A stretch of 64,000 nt of DNA from NCBI GenBank assembly GCA_021292105.1, contig CM037872.1:6683291-6747290 (forward strand). Reading direction: 5' to 3'. The notes under the pieces were generated by a model. The model was given only the letters and a program-made list of their open reading frames with translations, was not told the DNA's origin and did not search any database. This document shows, one piece after another, positions 1 through 11,070 of the stretch. A program made the position numbers and the translations under genes. Source of the DNA: Anadara kagoshimensis (Eukaryota > Mollusca > Bivalvia > Arcoida > Arcidae). The first letter of the stretch is position 1; each line of letters starts with the position of its first letter.

Positions 1-800
1 ACTCCATGTCCGAAGGAAGGTTTAGCAACTCCTTTTACCGTTTAGCTAACTACACCCGCCACGTGATTTTCAAAATAGTGTGAAAGAAAGTTGGACCTAC
101 GCGATGTAAAATATATCAAATATAACAAAGCCGATTAGCATGTATCTGTTACTTTATTGATTCTTATAAAACACATATTCAAGGATTTCTTTTATTATCT
201 TAAAACAAACTGTTTAGTTGATATGCAAAATACATTATGTCGACAATTCAGTGTTACCGTAAATAGAGCCTGTTCTTTAAAGAAACTATTGAAATTCACA
301 AGTGAACAATAAATAGTTACAATGCATATGCTTGATAATAAGACAAACAAACTTAAACCTTTGACAAAAAACTAATCCATTGAAAGTGTATAGCCGCATA
401 GAAATGGAAAGTCATCACGTTTGCCATTTAGCAAACATTACATGGAGTGTTTTCAGGTCGTCATAATAGAAGTATAAATCCAAATATTAAACAGAATTTA
501 AAGAATCCGTCATATTTTTACTTGTACACAAGGAAAGACGGCATGAACATGATCTCCTTATTTAGTATCATTAAGAAATATAATTCAAAGTTGAAGGTGT
601 TTGGGTCATTCTTCTCTTCTCTGTGTATTCTGAATGAAATTTGCTTCATTTGAATAAAAACATCAAACAATGGTGCAGTTTTACTCATTGGTATGATCGT
701 TTGTTTTAAAATTATATTTTTAAACACAACAGATATATTCACTCACGCGAAACACATAAAATATGTCGTCTTTCAAACATTTTGTTAATGGTATCTGTAG
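1..800 (-). mobile_element. Degenerate Penelope-like element fragment
   Basis: Positions 1-125 match the 3' untranslated end of the Penelope-like family seen repeatedly in this window (for example the run TAGCTAACTACACCCGCCAC). Positions about 405-800 match the reverse transcriptase region of the longer copy at 40433-42243, read on the minus strand. The minus-strand translation at 518-742 keeps a decayed RT palm stretch equivalent to the IPMGTNCAPLLADLFLY motif. Stops and indels throughout mark it as an old, inactive copy. The left end is cut by the window edge. Confidence 0.7.
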
Positions 801-809
801 CATATTATA

Positions 810-913
810 CAATTATAGCATGAATTTGAGGTCAATATATGTTTTATTGACCACTGAATTGCTATCCAGTGGTCAATTAAACATATATTGATCTCAAATT
901 GGTGCTATAATTG
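810..913. repeat. Long near-perfect hairpin (inverted repeat)
   Basis: Two arms of about 47 nt face each other around a loop of about 9 nt (AATTGCTAT). The arms pair through blocks such as CAATTATAGC, GGTCAATATATGTTT and GACCACTG. It could be a small foldback MITE or a precursor-miRNA-like hairpin; nothing in the sequence decides between these. It abuts the decayed Penelope fragment. Confidence 0.75.
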
Positions 914-1039
914 TTTTATATAAAATTGGTAAATTAAATTAGAAAAGGCGATTTAAATTTCGTCAAAGAAATGGCAATTTTAGGAGAATATTGAAACTAC
1001 ATTAAATCAAAAGCATTGATTCCTCATATTTCAAACATA

Positions 1040-2175
1040 ACGTTGAATAAAGATATTTAGAAATTTAAATAATATGGTTAAGATCTAACAAACATTATTT
1101 TAAACCTCTCACTTGTTCACGGTTTCAAAATGTAAATAGTTTATTAAATTGTGTTTTATTGGTATTTTTGTTGTATTAAATTTCCTCCCGAGAGAAAATA
1201 ACGTTGTTTTAAGTATATGTTGGATAATAATATAATGAAATGTAATGGTTTTGATCTACCAATCTACCGATCTGGAATGTGTAATTTCAACCACTTATTT
1301 TAAAATTGTCGAATGGTGTTTTATTGGCTTTGTTTTGGTATCAAATATTATCCCGTGAAAAAATAACCTTGTTTTTTCTAAAATAATTATATAATTAAAT
1401 GAAATGGTTCAGATATACTAAATATAATCTTGAACGTCTCATTTCAACCATTTATTTCAATATTCATGACGATCTCAAAACTCGTTTAATCCTGTTGTTT
1501 TGGCTTTTTTGGTATCAAAATTATCGCGTGAATAAAACTTGTTTTAAAGATAATTTTTAGATAAAATTATAAAGAAATAAAATGGTTTTGATCTACCAAA
1601 TACTATCTGGAAAATCTAATTTCAACCACTTATTTCAAATTTGTCGAACTGTGTTTTATTGGCTTTTTGGTATCAAATATTATCTCGTGAAAAAAAACTT
1701 GTTTTAAAGATAATTTTTAGATAAAAATATAATGAAATGAAATGGTTTTGATCTACTAAATATTATCTGGAAAATCTAATTTCAACCACTCATTTCAAAA
1801 TTGTCGAATTGTGTTTTATTGGCTTTTTTGGTATCAAATATTATCTCGTGAAAAAAACGTGTTTTAAAGATAATTTTTAGATAAAAATATAATGAAATGA
1901 AATGGTTTTGATCTACTAAATATTATCTGGAAAATCTAATTTCAACCACTCATTTCAAAATTGTCGAATTGTGTTTTATTGGCTTTTTTGGTATCAAATA
2001 TCATCCCTTGAAAAAAATAACATTGTTTTAAAGATAGTAATATAAGGAAATAAAATGGTTTTGATCTAACAAATATTATATCTGGAATGTCCAATTTCAA
2101 CCACTTATTTTAAAATTGTTGAATGCTGTTTTATTAACCGTTTTGGTATCAAATATTATCCCGTGACAATTTAAA
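1040..2175. repeat. AT-rich satellite, about 160-bp unit
   Basis: The block repeats a unit of about 160 bp roughly seven times. Recurring landmarks are AATGGTTTTGATCTAC, TTTCAACCACT, GTGTTTTATTGGC and GGTATCAAATATTATC. The copies around 1680-2000 are nearly identical to each other and the outer ones are more diverged, as expected of a tandem array growing from the centre. No coding potential is seen. Confidence 0.85.
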
Positions 2176-2179
2176 CTTC

Positions 2180-2702
2180 TTGTGTTTCGCTAAAACGTAA
2201 TAGATTTGTTTTCCATCCAACATTGACCTAATTCATGAGAGTAATAAATGTGTATAATCAGACAGAACTCAATTATCCTCAGACACAAATACCAATATTT
2301 GCACTAAAATCAATCTGAAGTGGAAAAATTACTCTAATCTAACCAATGCGTCGGTATTGTTTTTTTTCTTAATGCTTCCCTTAGTGTTATATTACAGCCT
2401 TTATGCTGCGGTACAGACGATTGACATTGAAATAACACATATAATACGAGAAATTTCATATACATTTCTTCATTTGAAACCAGAACTATGTTTTATGAAT
2501 TATTCGTATTTAACCTGATCAGAGCACCCTCTCCGTTATGACGGTTTACACATTTAACTTACATTGCAAGATGTAAAAAAAACTAAATATTTCCTTTTTA
2601 AAGTGTGATAAGAGCATGAAACGGTATGTTTGTGTTTGAATGAATATTGTGAACGACTTTAAATTTCATTTTAAATTACCGATAAATATTAAAATGTATC
2701 AA
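2180..2702. other. AT-rich stretch, nothing recognised
   Basis: No open frame of note, no repeat shared with the rest of the window, and no RNA gene signature was recognised here. Confidence 0.6.
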
Positions 2703-3125
2703 TCAAAAACAAACATACTAATCCATGTCCGAATCACAATCCAGAAGCAAAATTAAAACTTTGGAACTGACAAGTCAGGTTAGACACGTAAACTTCCACC
2801 AGGGAAGTGAGGCCGGGTGCACCGGAAGGGTAAGCACCTCCTGTTTAGCTAGCTACACCCGCAACATGTGTAATCAAAATTGTCTGAAAGGAACATAGAA
2901 CTATGGCGTCAATATATCCAGGGCATCCTGGACACAGAGACAACAAACTTATCAACGATACTGTGATGACGGCAATAGAACTTTTTGAAGGCCTTGATAA
3001 GCCTAGGCTTGCAATATCCTCGAGTCAACAATTTATATGCAAGTAGCCTGCTTCGTCATACCAAGTCCCTGTAGTGGGAATACAAGCTCTATTATAGCAT
3101 ATTTGAGTGATGGTATTATTTTGTC
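2703..3125 (-). mobile_element. Penelope-like 3' end, 5'-truncated
   Basis: In + orientation it starts with the family terminus ATCAAAAACAAACATACTAA, runs through the 3' untranslated block (GGGAAGTGAGGCCGG, TAGCTAGCTACACCCGC) and enters the C-terminal RT coding region read on the minus strand. It stops at about 3125, so the element is 5'-truncated, typical of target-primed retrotransposition. Coding frames are broken. Confidence 0.8.
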
Positions 3126-3214
3126 TTTTATTGATTGAAGTATCTATCATTTAACCATACATAACATGGGAAACAGGTTAAAATATTCAAAACTTTTTCC
3201 TCATTTCTCTCTAA

Positions 3215-4260
3215 AATTTACTTTCATAGCAGTAAAATAAATCGTATTATTCACTTAAAACAATTGAATCGAAAATACTTAGATGCGTTCAAGAAATGTT
3301 TAATCAATTTAGTTGTGGAAGAGTTTTCAAATATTCAATTACCGTAAAATTTTTCATATATAATATTGGAAGTCATACTAACTCATACGAATAATTGTTG
3401 TTGTCTATATACAAGTTCTAGTGATCCAAATTGCGTTTTGTTAGGGTGAAGATATATTTTTTACCATACAAACTCCATTTTGTCATTTTTCAGAGACAAT
3501 CAAATCGTGAAGCCAAACCAGGTCATTTCTCTGCTCTGCATTGCTATGCATTCCTTTTTCAATTTACATACAGATCTTTAGTTTTAGTTAACAAGGTATA
3601 CAAGTATTTCTAGTTATGCGTTATATAGACAATAAACCTGCGGAAACCTATCGTTTAATCGTCTTAAAAGCAGTTAAATCGAATATTCTAAAAATGCTCT
3701 CAAGGAATGTTTAATCAATTTATTGAAACAGTCGAGGAAGAGTTTTTACATATTCGATGACCGTAAATTCTTACGGTATATAATTTTAGATGTCAATCTT
3801 TATCATAAAAATTGATAGCGTTTTTCTATTTAAACATTTTGATTATATATATGCGTTTTGTTAAGAATTTTCTGGAGCAAAAAATCTCCATTTTGTGAAC
3901 ATTTATCGGAGACAAATAAAAATCGTGAAGCCAAACAAATTATATCTGCTAAGATATGCCTTGCTTTCAATTCTTTTTTTAATTTTTATATAGCTCTTCA
4001 TGTTTTAAAAATAAGATATTGAGCAATATTAAGCCATGCCTTATCTAGACATAAAAAGAAACCCTATATATGAACAGTACAATATATATTCCTGGCTGCA
4101 AACAAAAGCATTGCTTTTGCTTCCTTTTTTCAATTTTCATAGAGGTCATACCTTATCTACACATAAAAGGAAACCCTATATATATTTAAATGAACAGTAT
4201 TATATATATTTCTGGCTGCAAACAAAAATATAAAGTCAACTTATAGCGTCAACTAAGTGT
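3215..4260 (+). repeat. Tandem AT-rich repeat family C, about 410-bp unit
   Basis: At least two full units and a partial third share TTTAATCAATTTA, GGAAGAGTTTT, ACCGTAAA and AATCGTGAAGCCAAAC at a spacing of about 410 bp. The same family occurs in opposite orientation at 27740-28640, also as a tandem pair, and once more as an insertion at about 6000-6228. It carries no open frame and no recognisable terminal repeat, so its class is unknown. Confidence 0.7.
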
Positions 4261-4379
4261 AAAGAGTAGTGATATGCGGGAAACATAATTTTATGTATTA
4301 AATTGAAAAGAAATTTCTGAGTGTTAGGTGAATTTATATAAACAAATACTAAATCACTCTAGGCTTAATTGTAAATGAA

Positions 4380-4695
4380 CATATAGTCAGTCATATTTTA
4401 TTTCTTAATATGGCAAAATATTATCTTTAATACAAGTTACTAGACGTCATATATCACTAGGGTTAGATATTCTATTGTCTAAATTTATTACTAGTTAAAA
4501 TCTGAAATTCCTCAAAAATTAAGGTACACTCCCTCATGAAACGTATTTCCTTAGATACACTTGGTAAATTTGTGTATCTTATCAACATCTTGAAAAAATG
4601 GTTTCACAGTTTTTGTCAAATCACTACTGATGAGGAAATGTATTACGAAACGACCGTCTAGTTCTGTAAAATTAAAATTGGTATAATACTGTAAA
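4380..4695 (+). mobile_element. Hammerhead-ribozyme repeat unit
   Basis: This unit has the same order of blocks as the other ribozyme repeats, here in ribozyme-sense orientation: a TTGTCTAAATTT block, an AAGGTACACTCCCTCATG block, GGTTTCACA, then the ribozyme, then AAAATTAAAATTGGTATAAT. It has no coding capacity. By analogy with published animal retrozymes it is a non-autonomous, RNA-mobilised element. Confidence 0.75.
4620..4665 (+). ncRNA. Type I hammerhead ribozyme motif (stem I partly decayed)
   Basis: Core boxes CTGATGA (4627-4633), GAAA and GTC (4656-4658) are present in the correct order, with cleavage predicted after 4658. Stem I (ATCACTA with TAGTTCT) has two mismatches relative to the intact copies, so activity is doubtful. 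Confidence 0.7.
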
Positions 4696-4699
4696 CGTA

Positions 4700-5830
4700 T
4701 TTATTTTCGCGCTGTACTAATTTTTGCTTATTTTGCGAAAATGAATATCAAGTTAAAATTATATTATGCTTATTCTTTTATAGTGTATATTTAAAAAAAC
4801 GCAAAATTTTAACTACGCAGATATGTCTCAATTTCCTATACCGCATAAATACACGCGAAAACACTTTTAAAGTATGGAATTTACAGATCTGAAACATTTT
4901 CTGAACACCAACATACGGTTAAAGATAAAAAGGATAAAATTGATATTTTTTTAACTTTTCTACTTTAAATATTAAGATTTTTACCTTGACTGGTATATTA
5001 ACTTCAGTTTAGTTCGAAATGTCCATGTTGTCAGCAATCTTTCGGAAAACATGCGACTTGCGCTTACAAATAGTTCCACTTCTAAAATTTCTTATGGACA
5101 ACATTAATAGCTGACAAAGAGCCGTTAATCAATCACACGACATAATAGTATATGACCTATATTAAACAACATACCAATCCATGTCTGTGTCTAATAAATA
5201 ATAATAATAAAGAAAAATAAGAAAATCAATAAACTGTGAAAAAAACAGCTCAGGTTTGACAGTTATTGAAAGGTTCAAAAGTAATAAGGATAGACGAAGT
5301 ATATTATTACAGCCAGTCATTGTTTTGTGGTCAGGTTACTGGCAATTATAAAAACAAATAAATTGGATTTCACGTCTACACAACACAATGAAGTTTTTTT
5401 GTTTTGTTTTTATAAAACCCATAGGAGTAGGTATCCATGACAAGGTCATCTCCCATAATAATTAATAATAAAAGCCATGAGAGAATGGTTTTTATAACAT
5501 TTCAACAGAAATAAGATAAACACCAGTTCGTTGACACAGACCTTATAATACATGTATATGCTAAATGGCGTCTAGTAAATTATGACGAATGACACATTTG
5601 TGCTATATAAACGAATAAACAGTCTTACTTGATAACAACTTCCAATAGGAGAAACAATACAAGTTTTTTGACATTATTTTTACGGTACGTTCCACTAGTT
5701 TTTTTTCAGTTCCCTTTCTACATCTTCTGTTATAATTATGTGTATAGGATTTTATATGAGACTGGTATAATATATATTTTAGACCACTGGGTCGGTTTCT
5801 CGGTTTGGTAGAGGTTTACCCGGGGATAAC
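4700..5830. other. AT-rich stretch, nothing recognised
   Basis: No gene, RNA gene or repeat shared with other parts of the window was recognised, apart from a short AAT-type simple repeat near 5200. The short open frame at 5629-5811 has no protein-like features. Confidence 0.6.
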
Positions 5831-5834
5831 ATTA

Positions 5835-6480
5835 GACAACGATTTGGTATTATTGTCAGAAACATACTATTGTCTAAATTTCCTCCTAGTAAAAATTTTA
5901 AAATTTCTAAAAAAAAACAAAAAAAACTAATGTATACTCCCTCATGCAAAGTATATTCTTAGACCCTTAGCTAAATTTGGTTTGTGGAAGTTTCATATAT
6001 TCGGTGACCGTAAATTCTTTCATATAATCTGTGAAATCATACTAACTCATGAAAAATGATCGTGGTTGCCTATATAAGAATTTCTGGTGGTCCCAATTGC
6101 GTTTTTGTTAGGGTAAATATATATTTTCTTCACCAAACAATGTGCATATTGTCATTATTTTTAGAGACAATCAAATCGTAAAGCCAAAAAAGTCTTTTCT
6201 CTGTTCTGCATTCACATATAGTAATTCATGTATAAATATATTTAAGTGCTTTGGGTATCTTTCAATGTCTTAAAAAAACTTATCGTTTCATATTTTTGCT
6301 CCAAGCACTTCTATTAAGAAATTGTATTCTGAAACGGTCGTCAAGTGCTGTAAAATTTACACTGGTAAAATATGTAATTTGTACTTGGTTGACGTTATTA
6401 ACAATTTTTTTTGTTCGCAGACAAATAAAAAAATATCGATGCATTTTATATATAAGGTATCATTATAAATCTCTTTAATC
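5835..6480 (+). mobile_element. Hammerhead repeat interrupted by a family C insertion
   Basis: 5835-5999 carries the upstream half of the ribozyme repeat (TTGTCTAAATTT, TATACTCCCTCATGC). 6000-6228 is a piece of repeat family C (GTGACCGTAAATTC, GAGACAATCAAATCGT). From about 6229 the ribozyme repeat resumes and ends with the ribozyme at 6304-6349. The order shows that family C inserted into an older hammerhead unit. Confidence 0.7.
6304..6349 (+). ncRNA. Decayed hammerhead with compensated stem I
   Basis: Stem I is AGCACTT with AAGTGCT, seven perfect pairs. The pair next to the cleavage site is flipped from the usual A-T to T-A, a compensatory change. GAAA and GTC are present, but the first core box has become CTATTAA, so catalysis should be lost. 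Confidence 0.6.
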
Positions 6481-6784
6481 GCCTGAACTGGAATTGTTCA
6501 ACACCTTTTTTTATTATAACCTGTATAACTAAATGTAAATAAAATTAAAAAAGGATTCATAGCACTGAAGACCACAGATAAGACTTGCTTGGCTTCGTAA
6601 TTTAATTTCTCTAAGTTTTAATTTCCTTTTGAGATTTGTACATGTTCTGGTATTTTCAATTTTGTTGATAAGTTTAAGAACAATTTTCTGTTATAAATAA
6701 AACCAATCTCATTGTCTGTATAGTGTGGATTAAGTTTTTTTTTAAAAACACTCAAATGAATTTTGGTTTCACAATTTTGTTCGA

Positions 6785-6817
6785 AGCACTACTGATGATG
6801 ATGATCCATCTTATGCT
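6785..6817 (+). ncRNA. Hammerhead remnant lacking stem II and the GAAA box
   Basis: AGCACTA plus CTGATGA are intact. The sequence then passes through a GATGAT run to TTATGCT, with stem II, the GAAA box and stem III missing. It cannot cleave. Confidence 0.55.
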
Positions 6818-7006
6818 GTAAAATATCACTAGTTTATGGATTTCAAACTACTTGGCCGGTACATGTATCTAAATATATCAGAAATATACTACTGTCTAAA
6901 TTTGCTGCAAGTTAAAATCTTTAATCCTCGAAAAAATTACTTGCCAAAATTTGGTGAAATATAATTAGACCTTTGGATATTTTTCAATTTTTAAATGCAT
7001 TATTCC

Positions 7007-7053
7007 AACAACTATAGATGAGAAATGGTTTTCCGAAAAATTCGTCTAGTACT
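7007..7053 (+). ncRNA. Hammerhead remnant with broken first core box
   Basis: GATGA, CGAAAAA and CGTC followed by TAGTACT are recognisable in order, but the CTGATGA box is disrupted (CTATAGATGA). Presumed inactive. Confidence 0.5.
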
Positions 7054-7086
7054 GTAAAATATGTAAAGTGAAATATCCTTGTAATC

Positions 7087-7300
7087 AAATCAAAAACAAA
7101 CATGCTAATCCATGTCCAAATCACAATCCAGAAACAATGTGAAAACTTTGGAGCTCACAAGTTAAATTAGATACGTGCAATTTCACCAGGGAAGTGAGGT
7201 CGGTTGCTCCGGAAGGTTAAGCACCTCCTGTTTAGCTAGCTACACCCGCCACCCGCCACGTTTAATCAAAATTGTGTGAAAGGAACATGGAAAGTGTTCA
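7087..7300 (-). mobile_element. Penelope-like 3' end fragment
   Basis: It begins with the family terminus (AATCAAAAACAAACATGCTA), carries the GGGAAGTGAGG block and CTACACCCGCC, and stops at about GGAACATGGA. Only untranslated 3' sequence is present. It lies directly after the hammerhead repeat pair, with no gap. Confidence 0.8.
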
Positions 7301-7559
7301 AATCGATTTAAACATTCACAAATTCTGATTTATCAGCAGTGTTACTTTTTAATTCCCACAGTTTACTATTTTAGGTTCCTCTCATTTATACGATGCATTC
7401 CGAAGCACTCTGCCTCAGTTCACTTGGGAGTGTTTCACGTGATTAAATTAAATTTTAAGTTTTCAAAGTTTTTACTATGCTTAGGGGATGTGGTTTGGAC
7501 ATGAACCGGTATGGTAGTTTTTACCTCACGAATTCTCAACAAGTTATCTACATTCAAAT

Positions 7560-7835
7560 TACATATACGAGTTTTAATTTTACAGTACTAGACTGCCGTT
7601 TCGGAATACAATTTGTCATCAGTCGTGCTTCGACCAAAATTATGAAACCAAAAATGCAAAAAAGACATAGAAAAGATAAGCAAAGGACCAAAATATATTT
7701 TTACCAAATTAAGCTAAGGCAATATACTACATTAGAGAGTATACCTTAGTTTTTTTTTTAGAAATTTCAAATTTAAACCAACAGCAAATTTAGACAATAA
7801 TATATTTACAAGCTTTTTTATCATCTATAAGTAAC
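7560..7835 (-). mobile_element. Hammerhead-ribozyme repeat unit
   Basis: A single unit in the opposite orientation to those at 4-7 kb. In + orientation it shows the ribozyme complement, CAAAGGACCAAAATATAT, ACCAAATTAAGCTAAGG, TATACCTTAGTTTTT and AATTTAGACAATAA. The open frame over this region is incidental. Confidence 0.75.
7584..7629 (-). ncRNA. Type I hammerhead ribozyme motif
   Basis: On the minus strand the order is CTGATGA, GAAA, GTC with flanking TAGTACT. Stem I has mismatches and the stem III loop has changed from GGCC to GGCA, which breaks the palindrome seen in intact copies. All three core boxes remain. Confidence 0.65.
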
Positions 7836-8329
7836 AGTAAAAAATTAAATCATAAACAAACAAGTAAAAAATTAAAATTGCACGAATCAATTGACGTATT
7901 CTTGATTCATTAATAGATATATACAAAGAAGATTTTACAATACGTATTCCTAGCAAATCAACTCTTTAAAAGAATGGAATAATATCCCACTTTTTCGCAA
8001 TTTCTGTAACTTATGTTGAGAAAAAAGAAAATGAATTTGGCCAAGGTCATAGCTATTTATTGGCGTTTGTTGATAACCTATATTCACTTTGAGAAAAATA
8101 ATTTGTATTTTTATTCGCTGCGAAAAACGTATACGTCTTGTATACCAGTAAGCCTACTTTAGGATAATAGATTTCATGTACAGTTAATTATATATATCTA
8201 ATGGAACACTATTTTTGTATTATCAGACAGAACATCCTCATTTGTAGACACGGTTACCAATATTTATACCGTAATTATCTGTACAAAAACATTATCCTTG
8301 GAAATCATTGTCTCCGTATGGACATTTGT

Positions 8330-8820
8330 TTGCCGACTGATTTCATTTGATGTTAATCAACCACATACTTGACTAGCTTATAGTGACTGTTTCAACATGA
8401 AAGAGAATAATTTTGAATAAAAAAACAAATTTGATATTTATCAACCACAAACATTCACTTCTTATACTGGGTGTTTCAACATGATAAAGAATAATCTGAA
8501 GTTTAAAAAAAAAAAACAAATTTCACTCTATCAACCACAATCCGGTACTTCTGCTACTGGCTGTTTTAACACGAAAGAGAATAATGAGAAGTTTTGAATA
8601 AAAAAACAATCAAACATACCAGCCCACGTTTAAACCACAATTCCCAAGGCATTTTTTCAATATTTTAAAGTCAATCTTTATTAAGGTGGATTTCTTCTGT
8701 CTCGGTTATATACTTTTCAAAAATTTATCAATGTATTTTTTCAATATTTTAAAGTCAATCTTTATAAAGGTGGATTTTCCTGTCTCGGTTATATACTTTT
8801 CAAAAATGTATCAATGTATA
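8330..8820. repeat. Two short tandem arrays
   Basis: 8380-8620 holds three imperfect copies of about 105-110 bp, marked by ATCAACCACA, CTGTTT, AACATGA and AAGAGAATAA. 8651-8820 holds two near-identical copies of about 85 bp (TCAATATTTTAAAGTCAATC, CTCGGTTATATACTTTTC). No coding potential is seen. Confidence 0.75.
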
Positions 8821-8859
8821 ACTCATTGATCATTCGAATTCAGATATAGCAACCCTAGT

Positions 8860-9157
8860 CTTATCAGGACCCTCAAACAGTTTTCTGACCGTCATCACAG
8901 TATTTATGATGAGTTTGTTGTCCCTGTGCCCAGGATTGCCATTGATACATTTGTCGTCCCACAGTTCCATGTTCCACTTAAATGAGATAACACACGTGGT
9001 CGGTGTAGCTAGCTGAACAGCAGGTGCTTACCCTTTCTGAGCACCCGGCCTCATTTTCCTGGTTGAAGTTGACGTGTTAAGTTTAACCTATCTTTTCAGT
9101 TTTTACTTAACTGGATTGTGATTCGGACAGCGATTAGTATGTTTGTTTTTCATATAT
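8860..9157 (+). mobile_element. Penelope-like 3' end, plus orientation
   Basis: A remnant of RT C-terminal coding sequence (to about 8970) is followed by the 3' untranslated block and the family terminus GATTAGTATGTTTGTTTTTC. It sits tail to tail with the next copy, so the two termini form a short palindrome around 9145-9180. Confidence 0.8.
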
Positions 9158-9162
9158 CAAAA

Positions 9163-9905
9163 ACAAACATACTAATCCATGTCCGAATCACATTCCAGAA
9201 GCAAAGTAAAAACTTTGGAACTGACAAGTTAGGTTAGACACGTGAACTTCCACCAGGGAAGTGAGGCCGGGTGCTCCGGAAGGGTAAGCACCTCCTGTTT
9301 AGCTAGCTACACCCGCCACGTGTGCAATCAAAATTGTGTGAAAGGAACATGGAACTATGAGACGTCAAATATATCCAAGGCAATCCTGGACACAGAGACA
9401 TCAAACTTATCAACAATACTGTGATGACGGCCATAAAACTTTTTGAGGGCCTTGATAAGCCTAGGCTTGCAATATCCCCGAGTCAACAATTTATTTGCAA
9501 GCAGCCTACTTCGTTGTACGAAGTCCCCGTAGGGAACAAGCTCTACCATAGCGTATTAATTGGGAAACAAATACACCATAAGCAGGAGAAGCAGGTATAT
9601 CGCTGCATAAAAAGGAAAGTTGACAATAGAAAAATTGAAGTCATCACGTTTGTCATAAAGTTTCAAATGTAGCCTTTCCTGTGCGTCATAATTCAGGTAT
9701 AAGTCTAAATATGAAGCAGAACTTGAGGAATCAGTCGTGTCTTTTATTTCAAGCTTACTAGGATAGATGACATTTACAGTCTCCAAATTTAGGATTGTTA
9801 AGAGACAGAACGTCATCTATATATCTGTATGTTGAGTTGAATGATTTGGCGACAGTTTTCTCTCCAGATTTAACAATGTTCTGCATAAATTCTGCTTCGT
9901 AAGAA
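9163..9905 (-). mobile_element. Penelope-like copy with RT C-terminal half
   Basis: The 3' untranslated part is 9163-9355. The RT coding part follows on the minus strand to about 9905. The translations at 9355-9549 and 9556-9816 cover the palm-thumb part of the RT (YLDLYL, KLYDKRDDF, then YGDFVQRSRLLANKLL) and end in DIFDVS. A frameshift at about 9550 separates them. Compared with the 40433-42243 copy, this one keeps the two bases missing there near the YIDD motif. It is 5'-truncated at about 9905. Confidence 0.8.
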
Positions 9906-10202
9906 TTATTATGTCATTGTAAAAAGGTCAATGTTTCGAGTTGTTAACAACACTAACCTGTCCGCTTTACCTTTGATTTAAATATTTATCAGGGAAAACC
10001 CGTGTATATTGTGTCTACATGATGTGGATACTAATCGTCGGCAACGTGTATATGTATTAACTGTGAATACTAACAGTACCAATGGATCCTCCTATATGAA
10101 TATTCCAAAAGGTCAAGCGGACAGGTCAATGTTGTTTACCTATACCGATTGTTTAAAAAAACACATCCGGATCAATACATTTTTTATTTTACAGCTGTTA
10201 TA

Positions 10203-10333
10203 TAATCAAAAACAAACATACTAATCCATTTCCGAATCACAATCCAGAAGCAAAGTAAAAACTTTGGAACTGACAAGTTAGGTTAGACACGAGAACTTCC
10301 ACCAGGGAAGTGAGGCCGGGTGCTCCGGAAGAA
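10203..10333 (-). mobile_element. Short Penelope-like 3' terminus
   Basis: About 130 bp of the family 3' end, from ATCAAAAACAAACATACTAA to GGGTGCTCCGGAAG, with no coding sequence. It lies about 700 bp upstream of the first visible GPCR exon. Confidence 0.8.
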
Positions 10334-10789
10334 AGCTCTATTTTTTATTTGACATGGTTATTAAATCCCTCCGATATTATATGACTGAAGGGCAATTTTG
10401 GACTTAACATGTGTATCAAATCCCTCTGAAATTTAGGTCTACAGATGATTGAAAGCTAGTTATTGTCCTGGCATATGAATCAAATACCACTGAAATTAAG
10501 ATTACTTGAAATTCGCGAGTATCACATTTGACGTGCCTACCCATAAGCGTCATATTGCGAATATGTGAATTCACAACCACAATCCATGTAAATATTAAAA
10601 TTCGCGATCGATAAGCGATTGTCTCCCTTTATTCATGTTATATTTGACTTCCATAGCCATTAACGATTCGCGACATGTTTTTTAATTAGTTTTTTTTCGC
10701 GATTTTAAAATATTCGCATGATTTATGAAGAGAGTCCTAGCGAAATTACTCGTTAATAAATCCCTCGCAAAAAAGAGAAATCTACAGTG

Positions 10790-10926
10790 TTTATATGTAA
10801 TTAGAAGTTCATCATCGTTTTAAATGGTAAAAAAGATATGAATATCTTAAGTAGCAATATTGTTTCAGTCAATTTCAGGTATCCATGACACATGTTCCAC
10901 ACTGCCATGACTGTATTTTGGTGAAA
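10790..10926 (+). pseudogene. Decayed tandem copy of a GPCR exon start
   Basis: This segment repeats the sequence that leads into and starts the real exon at 11071. CATCATCGTTTTAAATGG occurs at 10810 and 11000, AGTAGCAATATTGTTT occurs in both, and TCAATTTCAG precedes both exon starts (10879 and 11071). The coding part after the duplicated acceptor (GTATCCATGACACATGTT) has lost bases relative to the real exon and no longer encodes the TM3 segment. It looks like a local duplication of about 190 bp whose exon copy died. Confidence 0.65.
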
Positions 10927-11070
10927 AATTCAAATAAATTATGTATTGCTTAGTGCTTGTTCATTTCATTAATATTTTTTATGTAATAAGAAGGTTATTC
11001 ATCATCGTTTTAAATGGTTAATACATATGAATAATATCTAAAGTAGCAATATTGTTTTATTCAATTTCAG

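Larger units (their letters stand above)
6740..7080 (+). mobile_element. Tandem pair of decayed hammerhead repeats
   Basis: Two units in the same orientation: the end of one with a ribozyme remnant at 6785-6817, then a second with TTGCTGCAAGTTAAAATC, CCTTTGGATAT and a remnant at 7007-7053. Spacing between the remnants is about 220 bp, so the second unit carries a deletion compared with the 326-bp spacing at 29 kb. Confidence 0.65.
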
